Positions 6,698 through 10,632 of a stretch of 10,632 bases of DNA are shown piece by piece. This DNA is from Chloroflexota bacterium (lineage in GTDB: Bacteria; Chloroflexota; Anaerolineae; Anaerolineales; Villigracilaceae). Position 1 is the first letter of the stretch; every line of letters starts with the position of its first letter. Under the pieces are notes generated by a model, which did no database searches, was not told the DNA's origin, and saw nothing but the letters and a program-made list of their open reading frames with translations. The stretch covers positions 1-10,632 of the forward strand of contig JACPVB010000186.1 in assembly GCA_016191985.1 (NCBI GenBank), given 5' to 3'. The translations under genes were made by a program, and so were the position numbers.

Positions 6698-7162
6698 ATG
6701 AAACCTGAAATTTTGCGAAATATATTTCTTATTGTCTTCGTGGTGTCTACGGCGCTCCTGGTTATTTTAAGCAATGGTGCAAGTGTCAAGGATATTTTTT
6801 CCGAGATCGCTTCCGTTGATGCGCCAACCGCAACTCCAACTGCAACACCCGAGGCTGTAGTTACGGCGGGACCAGGCAGTACTCCCACCCCAAACCCAAC
6901 CGCAACCCCAGCTCCGATCAGTCCTCCCTCCAATGAAACGGATATTGGCGCGCTGATCGGCTCGATCATTACCTCGGTCACATCTCTGATCGGTTTTGTC
7001 ACCACCACTGCCATCACCTGGCGCAGGGAAAAACGCGAATCCACCCTGGCCGATATGGAACGCAAAAAACTTGAGACTGAACTTGAAAAGAGCAGGCTGG
7101 AACTTGAGGAATTAAAGAAGGGCAAGGGGAAAGAAAAGAAAGAAGTAAGAAAAAAGAAATAA
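6698..7162 (+). CDS. Small two-pass membrane protein with Thr/Pro loop and cytoplasmic coiled coil, function unknown
   Basis: The 154-residue protein has a first membrane helix at about 8-25 (NIFLIVFVVSTALLVIL), a Thr/Pro/Ala-rich loop at about 41-80, and a second hydrophobic helix at about 83-107 (IGALIGSIITSVTSLIGFV). After that come WRREKR and a strongly charged, heptad-like helix (about 110-140, e.g. LETELEKSRLELEEL), ending in a very basic tail (KGKGKEKKEVRKKK). By the positive-inside rule both ends are cytoplasmic and the Thr/Pro loop is outside. The coiled coil suggests oligomerisation or a cytoplasmic partner. A weak Shine-Dalgarno (AGG at 6688-6690) precedes the ATG. It is the last gene of the probable 4933-7162 operon. 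No known family is recognised. The end of the gene runs into an A-rich triple 7-bp repeat (aagaaat, 7154-7174) spanning the stop codon. Confidence 0.7.
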   Translation: MKPEILRNIFLIVFVVSTALLVILSNGASVKDIFSEIASVDAPTATPTATPEAVVTAGPGSTPTPNPTATPAPISPPSNETDIGALIGSIITSVTSLIGFVTTTAITWRREKRESTLADMERKKLETELEKSRLELEELKKGKGKEKKEVRKKK

Positions 7163-7207
7163 GAAATAAGAAATTATAAAAAACGAGCGACAAGAAATAA
7201 GTAACAA

Positions 7208-7240
7208 CAAAGGCCCATTGCGAAAAGCAATGGGCCTTTG
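7208..7240. terminator. Bidirectional hairpin between convergent genes
   Basis: caaaggcccattgc (7208-7221) pairs perfectly with gcaatgggcctttg (7227-7240), giving a 14-bp stem with a gaaaa loop. The upstream gene (plus) and ilvE (minus) converge here, so the hairpin can end transcripts from both sides. T-runs are short (three T inside each stem end on the relevant strand), so efficiency is uncertain. Confidence 0.75.
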
Positions 7241-7304
7241 TATACCTGTTTACTTGTGTACCTGTATACCTGTATACCTGTATACCTTTCTACCTGTCCA
7301 CCTT
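7241..7304. repeat. Degenerate 8-bp tandem repeat, eight units
   Basis: Eight consecutive 8-bp units with consensus tatacctg run from directly after the terminator hairpin to two bases before the ilvE stop codon (7307-7309). Units at 7241, 7265 and 7273 are identical; the others differ by one to three bases (tttacttg, tgtacctg, tatacctt, tctacctg, tccacctt). The unit length is not a multiple of three, and no coding use is apparent. It looks like a slippage-prone microsatellite in the 3' flank of ilvE. Confidence 0.85.
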
Positions 7305-7306
7305 CA

Positions 7307-8227
7307 TTATCCCACTTCCACATTCCAGCTTTGATATTTCGGATTCTTTGCACGCACCACGTCATCGAAAACGTTTCGCAATTTTGTTGTAACCGGTCCC
7401 ATGGACCCGATGCCGACAGGCCGGTGATCGATCTTCGTCACAGCCACCACCTGCGCCGCAGTGCCCGTCATGAACATTTCCTCCGCAATGAACACTTCTG
7501 TGCGGTCGATGGAGCGCTCCACCACCGGAATACCGAGGTCATTGCGTGCGATTTCGATGATCGAGCGGCGGGTAATGCCTTCGAGAATGTTATCCGTAAC
7601 CGGCGGAGTCACGAGCGTCCCATCGCGTACCATGAAAATATTCATGGCCGAACCTTCCGAAACGTGGCCGTTTTGGTCCAACACAATCGCCTCGTCAAAG
7701 CCCGCACGGTTCGCGTCCGTTTTGATGAGCGCCGAATTTGCATACGCGCCCGCCACCTTGCCGCGCGCGGGGATAACGTTGTCATCGATGCGCCGCCACG
7801 AAGAAAAGGTCACATGCGCGTTCATGTCGTTCTTGACATATTTCTCGAATGCCATCACGAACATGCAAAACTCATCCTTTAAATCGTGCAGGCGCACACC
7901 GATGCCCAGGTCCGATTTATAAATCGTGGGGCGCAGGTACACATCCTGCTGCCAGTTATCGGCGCGTAATACATCCAGCGTGAGTTGGGTCAAACTTTCT
8001 TCATCATATTGAATGTTCATCGCCATCATTTTCCCCGAATTCAATAAACGGCGAAAATGGTCATAGGGACGAAAAACGAAGAGACGTTTCTTCTCTTCGT
8101 TCCAGTATGCCCGCATTCCACCGAAGACGGCGGTTCCATATAAAAATCCATGTGTGGCGATGCTGATCTTTGCCTCGCCCAGCGGGACGATTTTTCCCTC
8201 AAAGAAAGCGTGCTTCATAAGGTCCAC
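7307..8227 (-). CDS. ilvE: Branched-chain amino acid aminotransferase
   Basis: This PLP-dependent fold-type IV transaminase interconverts leucine, isoleucine and valine with their 2-oxo acids using 2-oxoglutarate/glutamate, in the cytoplasm. Motifs, numbered from the GTG start (306 residues, normal length): 'THGFLYGTAVFGGMRAYW' near the N-terminus, the Schiff-base Lys in 'RGKVAGAYANS' (K157), 'DQNGHVSEGSAMNIF' with the cofactor-binding Glu (E191), 'GITRRSI' (217-223) and the phosphate-binding 'TGTAAQV' (254-260). The start is ambiguous. A TTG at 8239 opens the frame but overlaps the Shine-Dalgarno sequence GGAGG (8237-8233), so it is unlikely. GTG at 8227 lies five bases after GGAGG, and ATG at 8218 lies fourteen bases after it; either is possible. 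D-amino acid transaminase and 4-amino-4-deoxychorismate lyase are relatives, but the GITRR and GTAA contexts favour IlvE. It is a single gene on this strand. Confidence 0.93.
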   Translation of the reverse strand: MDLMKHAFFEGKIVPLGEAKISIATHGFLYGTAVFGGMRAYWNEEKKRLFVFRPYDHFRRLLNSGKMMAMNIQYDEESLTQLTLDVLRADNWQQDVYLRPTIYKSDLGIGVRLHDLKDEFCMFVMAFEKYVKNDMNAHVTFSSWRRIDDNVIPARGKVAGAYANSALIKTDANRAGFDEAIVLDQNGHVSEGSAMNIFMVRDGTLVTPPVTDNILEGITRRSIIEIARNDLGIPVVERSIDRTEVFIAEEMFMTGTAAQVVAVTKIDHRPVGIGSMGPVTTKLRNVFDDVVRAKNPKYQSWNVEVG

Positions 8228-8265
8228 TGACACCTCCAAAGTTAAATTGAGTTGATTGGATTGAG

Positions 8266-8271
8266 ATTATA
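8266..8271 (-). promoter_or_regulatory. Candidate -10 box of ilvE
   Basis: On the minus strand the sequence reads TATAAT at 8271-8266, about 40 bases upstream of the GTG start. This predicts transcription from about 8259 and a short leader. No good -35 box is seen at 16-18 bp. No T-box, attenuator or leader peptide was recognised in this short leader. Confidence 0.4.
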
Positions 8272-8439
8272 ACTCATACAACCCCACCGCGATTTGAACG
8301 CTTCGCTCTCCGCCCGCGCCTGCTTCATCCACCCGGGCATTTCCCAACCCCATGACAGACTTGCTCAATAGTATGCAAAACAGGTCAGGGAGTAGAGATG
8401 GGCATGACACATGCTCTGTCACTAAACAAGGCTCGGCTA
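8272..8439. other. Non-coding stretch between divergent ilvE and peptidase promoters
   Basis: The 308-bp gap between ilvE and the peptidase gene holds the two divergent promoters and this middle part. A 61-codon minus-strand reading frame across it shows no family features, and I do not accept it as a gene. A 7-bp inverted repeat, tgacaga (8353-8359) and tctgtca (8415-8421), has no assigned role. I see no RNA gene or riboswitch fold. Confidence 0.5.
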
Positions 8440-8468
8440 TTGAATATGTCATTTCGACATGCTACACT
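8440..8468 (+). promoter_or_regulatory. Promoter of the C11 peptidase gene
   Basis: TTGAAT (8440-8445) and TACACT (8463-8468) are separated by 17 bp and each match the sigma70-type consensus at four of six positions. The spacer contains a small inverted repeat, atgtc (8446-8450) and gacat (8456-8460), between the two boxes, which is a possible operator position. The predicted start is near 8475, giving a leader of about 70 nt. Confidence 0.5.
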
Positions 8469-8547
8469 GCTTTCAGAGAGTGAAGCTTTTCCCGTCTTTT
8501 ACAAATATGTATGAATATTACTGCTCAACTCAATAGGAGAAAAAAAC

Positions 8548-9714
8548 ATGCGTCAATCTGCCCGATCCCTCGTTACCGTTCTGACTGTTATCGTGTTGAT
8601 GTCCATTTTGGTGGGCGGCGTGAGCGCCGCTCCGCCCTCTGCCCGGGCCAAATGGACTGTGATGGTTTACATCTCCGGGGATAACAACCTCGAAGATTAC
8701 GTGGTAAAGGATATTGAATTGGAACTGGCTCCCACAGGCTCCAGCGCAGACGTTCAAGTCATCGCACTTGCAGACCGGGGCCCCGGCTACGATACGAGCT
8801 ATGGAGATTGGCAAACGACAAAGCTCTTCCATGTCACCCAGGGCATGACCGCCGCTCCCGAAAATGCAGTTGCAGATTGGGGCGAACGTAACATGGGCGA
8901 CCCACAGACCCTGGTGGACTTTGTTACATGGACAAAAGCCAATTACCCCGCCGATCATTATGCCCTGTATTTTTGGGGACACGGCTGGAACTGGCATCCA
9001 GGTTATGTGATGGCAGATGATACAGATGGCGACACGCTGGATATGGATGAACTAAAGCCTGTCCTTCCGTCTCTTGGTTTTGTTGATTTCGTCGGTTTCG
9101 ACGGGTGTAACATGGCCTCCATCGAAGTGCAATTATTGTGGCATGGCTATGCCACTGCGCTTGCCCACTCGCAGGAATATGTAGGGTGGAACGGCGTGGA
9201 ATATGACGTTGTGCTCGCCCAAATGGCTGCCAATCCAAATATGACCGCTGACCAGGTTGCGATTGCCACCAGCCAGAGCGCGGCCTATGATAAAACCTGG
9301 TCCGCTGTGGCAGTGGACTCCCGTCTCACCACCCTGATTACCGCAGTGGATCAATGGTCGGTGGCGCTGAAAAATGGTCTGTCCGCAAATCGTAAAAAAT
9401 ATGATCGCGCTTTTGGAGCCACGCAAAGCTTCTGGCAGGCACCCATGGACAAGGACTTGTACGATATGGCCTATGAGATCAACCGCCTTGTCGGTGATGC
9501 AAACATCAAATCCAAAAGCCAGGCGGTGATGAATGCGATCAATGCCGTCGTGCTGGATGAACATCATGTCAACGCCTATTCGGACGCACATGGTATTACG
9601 ATCTACCATATTTCAAAAGCAGTCGAAAAGGATTCCAATTACATTTACTATCTCACATTGGATTTTTCCTCCCAAACCAACTGGGACGAATTCCTGGACG
9701 CCTACGCAAAATAG
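8548..9714 (+). CDS. Secreted clostripain-family (peptidase C11) cysteine protease
   Basis: The 388-residue protein starts with a clear signal peptide: basic MRQSAR, hydrophobic core 8-24, and likely cleavage after the SAA at 26-28. The mature part begins with the C11 hallmark 'KWTVMVYISGDNNLEDY' (35-51). The catalytic dyad is visible: His in 'YALYFWGHGWNW' (H145) and Cys in 'FVGFDGCNMASIEV' (C187). The 'AHSQEYVGWNGVEYD' segment (206-220) fits the conserved stretch after the catalytic Cys. C11 enzymes (clostripain and relatives) usually cleave after Arg or Lys; specificity here is inferred from the family only. There is no Thr/Pro stalk, lipobox or second membrane helix, so the protein is probably released or loosely held outside. 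The start is fixed by AGGAG (8535-8539), eight bases before the ATG. It has its own promoter and terminator. Its role is probably nutrient protein breakdown or envelope processing. Confidence 0.92.
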   Translation: MRQSARSLVTVLTVIVLMSILVGGVSAAPPSARAKWTVMVYISGDNNLEDYVVKDIELELAPTGSSADVQVIALADRGPGYDTSYGDWQTTKLFHVTQGMTAAPENAVADWGERNMGDPQTLVDFVTWTKANYPADHYALYFWGHGWNWHPGYVMADDTDGDTLDMDELKPVLPSLGFVDFVGFDGCNMASIEVQLLWHGYATALAHSQEYVGWNGVEYDVVLAQMAANPNMTADQVAIATSQSAAYDKTWSAVAVDSRLTTLITAVDQWSVALKNGLSANRKKYDRAFGATQSFWQAPMDKDLYDMAYEINRLVGDANIKSKSQAVMNAINAVVLDEHHVNAYSDAHGITIYHISKAVEKDSNYIYYLTLDFSSQTNWDEFLDAYAK

Positions 9715-9730
9715 TGGATTTGATCTGTGT

Positions 9731-9759
9731 AACAGCCCCAATCGAATTGGGGCTGTTTT
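9731..9759 (+). terminator. Rho-independent terminator of the peptidase gene
   Basis: aacagccccaat (9731-9742) pairs with attggggctgtt (9746-9757) around a cga loop, giving a 12-bp stem, and the run continues as tttt (9756-9759). It begins 16 bp after the peptidase stop and ends before the next promoter. Confidence 0.88.
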
Positions 9760-9775
9760 ATCATCAAAGAACAGC

Positions 9776-9804
9776 TTGACAAAAAACAGATTCGCTTCTA
9801 AAAT
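9776..9804 (+). promoter_or_regulatory. Strong sigma70-type promoter for the regulator pair
   Basis: TTGACA (9776-9781, perfect) and TAAAAT (9799-9804, five of six) are separated by exactly 17 bp. Transcription would start near 9811, giving a leader of about 35 nt. As ArsR-type repressors usually control themselves, the operator would be expected here, but I see no clear long palindrome over the promoter. Confidence 0.8.
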
Positions 9805-9845
9805 CTAATTCGATACCCATCGAAATAAATTTACGGAAGTGAACC

Positions 9846-10394
9846 ATGAACGAAATGCTCGATTTTGTCAAAGCCATGTCCAGCCCGGACCGCCTGCGGA
9901 TCATCGGCCTGCTCTCGCAGGAATCCGCCACTCGTGCGCAGATCGCCGAACGCCTGAATCTCTCAGTGAAGGATTCGCTCACCCATTTGGGTTTTCTTGA
10001 GTTTGTTGGAGCCGTCACCCAAACAGACGGCGTCTTCACTTTGAATAACGATAAACTCGCCGTGCTCGCCAAAGAAAAACTTGCAGAGTCTCGTCCATCC
10101 TATACCCCCACCGAAGATTTGGACGAAAAATCCAAAAAAGTGTTGAAAGCTCATCTCAACGTGGATGGCAGCATCAAACAAATCCCTGCTCCGCCAAAAT
10201 TACAGGTGATTTTGAATTATCTGGTTGAGTTCTTTGAATTCGACAAAAACTATACGGAGAGGGAAGTCAACACCATCTTGCGGCGTTTCAACGAAGATAC
10301 TGCCGGTCTGCGCCGTGACCTGGTGGACGCAGGCATGTTAGCCCGTAAAAGTGACGGTTCGCGGTACTGGCGCGTAAAGGCGGGTGACGTATGA
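9846..10394 (+). CDS. ArsR-like winged-helix regulator with C-terminal DUF2087 domain
   Basis: The 182-residue cytoplasmic DNA-binding protein has an N-terminal winged helix-turn-helix (about 1-75) starting 'MLDFVKAMSSPDRLRIIGLLSQ', the usual ArsR-family opening. It is followed by a DUF2087 domain (about 105-177), recognised by 'IKQIPAPPKLQVILNYLVEFFEFDKNYTEREVN' and 'LRRDLVDAGMLARKSDGSRYWRV'. There is no cysteine in the protein, so thiol-based metal sensing of the classic ArsR/SmtB kind is unlikely. The recognition helix (LNLSVKDSLTHLGFLEFVGAV) departs from the family norm seen in the next gene (ASTVSHHLSKL). The start is supported by GGAAG six bases before the ATG. The stop overlaps the ATG of the next gene (ATGA), and the pair is expressed from the strong promoter at 9776. 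Ligand and targets are unknown. Confidence 0.88.
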   Translation: MNEMLDFVKAMSSPDRLRIIGLLSQESATRAQIAERLNLSVKDSLTHLGFLEFVGAVTQTDGVFTLNNDKLAVLAKEKLAESRPSYTPTEDLDEKSKKVLKAHLNVDGSIKQIPAPPKLQVILNYLVEFFEFDKNYTEREVNTILRRFNEDTAGLRRDLVDAGMLARKSDGSRYWRVKAGDV

Positions 10395-10632
10395 GCGAAG
10401 AACTTGTCACCTTCTTCAAAGCCCTCTCGGATGCGAACCGTTTGAAAATAATTGGCTTGCTTGCCCAACAGCCCTACAGCGTGGAGGAACTCGCCGCGTT
10501 GTTAAATCTCAAGGCATCCACAGTTTCGCATCATCTTTCCAAACTCTCACAAGTTGGTCTGGTCAGCGCCAAAGCGGACAGTTACTACAACGTCTATCAG
10601 TTGGATGAAAAAGCGCTGGAGTTAAAATCCCG
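10391..10632 (+). CDS. ArsR-family winged-helix regulator, 3'-truncated by the window edge
   Basis: About 80 codons are present and the frame is open at the right edge. The translation begins MSEELVTFFKALSDANRLKIIGLL and continues through a canonical ArsR helix-turn-helix, 'SVEELAALLNLKASTVSHHLSKLSQVGLVSA', with a wing 'DSYYNVYQLDEKAL'. It aligns without gaps to the preceding gene over the HTH (RL[RK]IIGLL, LNL, VGxV), so the two are tandem duplicates. It may also carry DUF2087 beyond the window, but that cannot be seen. The start is fixed by the ATGA overlap with the upstream stop, implying coupled translation and perhaps a heteromeric pair. No cysteine occurs in the visible part. Confidence 0.88.
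   Translation, partial: MSEELVTFFKALSDANRLKIIGLLAQQPYSVEELAALLNLKASTVSHHLSKLSQVGLVSAKADSYYNVYQLDEKALELKS

Noticed and set aside
7174..7365. Minus-strand 63-codon frame with repeat-like peptide (YTGIQVYRYTSKQVYK)
   Set aside because: It is made of the tandem repeat, the terminator hairpin and the ilvE 3' end; there is no ribosome site or conserved feature.
7238..7882. Plus-strand open frame of 214 codons starting in the 8-bp repeat
   Set aside because: It is antisense to ilvE, and its first part (YTCLLVYLYTCIPVYL) is only the tandem repeat translated.
8267..8452. Minus-strand 61-codon frame in the ilvE-peptidase intergenic region
   Set aside because: It has no convincing ribosome site or known motif and overlaps both promoter regions, so it is probably chance.
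10384..10608. 74-codon plus-strand frame over the last gene
   Set aside because: It is out of frame with the ArsR-family gene starting at 10391, whose HTH motif is clear; the longer true frame runs off the window.

Overview
The window most likely comes from a member of the Chloroflexota, class Anaerolineae or a near relative. This rests on gene style, not on a marker gene. Five of the ten genes encode envelope proteins with Thr/Pro-rich 'TPTPT' stalks or tails, there is a CIRCE-controlled groES-groEL pair, and there are tandem ArsR-type regulators, one with a DUF2087 domain. The sequence looks like ordinary chromosome. I see no rRNA, tRNA, CRISPR array, integrase, transposase or phage gene.

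Layout. (1) Positions 1-2554 hold two tandem, translationally overlapping TPR-repeat proteins. The first is cut by the left edge. The second has one N-terminal membrane anchor. They are paralogues that share a C-terminal cysteine pair, and the second adds a four-cysteine loop. (2) Positions 2555-2840 are non-coding. A nested inverted-repeat structure follows the TPR stop codon, then a sigma70-type promoter whose start point falls in a perfect CIRCE operator. (3) Positions 2841-4830 are groES and groEL, closed by a strong hairpin terminator that looks like a dispersed palindromic repeat. (4) Positions 4933-7162 hold three co-directional genes: a SurA/parvulin-like lipoprotein, a single-pass protein with a C-terminal beta-type domain, and a small two-pass protein with a cytoplasmic coiled coil. 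A bidirectional hairpin and an 8-bp tandem repeat separate them from (5), ilvE on the minus strand (7307-8227). (6) Positions 8240-8547 are an intergenic region with divergent promoters. (7) Positions 8548-9714 encode a secreted clostripain-family (C11) cysteine peptidase with its own promoter and terminator. (8) From 9776 to the right edge, a near-consensus promoter drives an ArsR-HTH/DUF2087 gene that overlaps a second ArsR-family gene cut by the window end.

How the parts relate. GroES/GroEL is the cytoplasmic folding machine under HrcA/CIRCE heat-shock control. The adjacent lipoprotein may be a foldase outside the membrane, but it sits behind the groEL terminator and probably has its own start signal. 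The TPR pair and the two stalk proteins look like envelope scaffolds of unknown job. IlvE (branched-chain amino acid metabolism), the secreted peptidase and the regulator pair appear to be separate transcription units. No clear new multi-gene system emerges. The most interesting items are the TPR pair with its conserved cysteines, the palindromic repeats inside the lipoprotein's N-terminal coding region, the nested inverted repeat after the TPR operon, and the overlapping regulator pair with different recognition helices.
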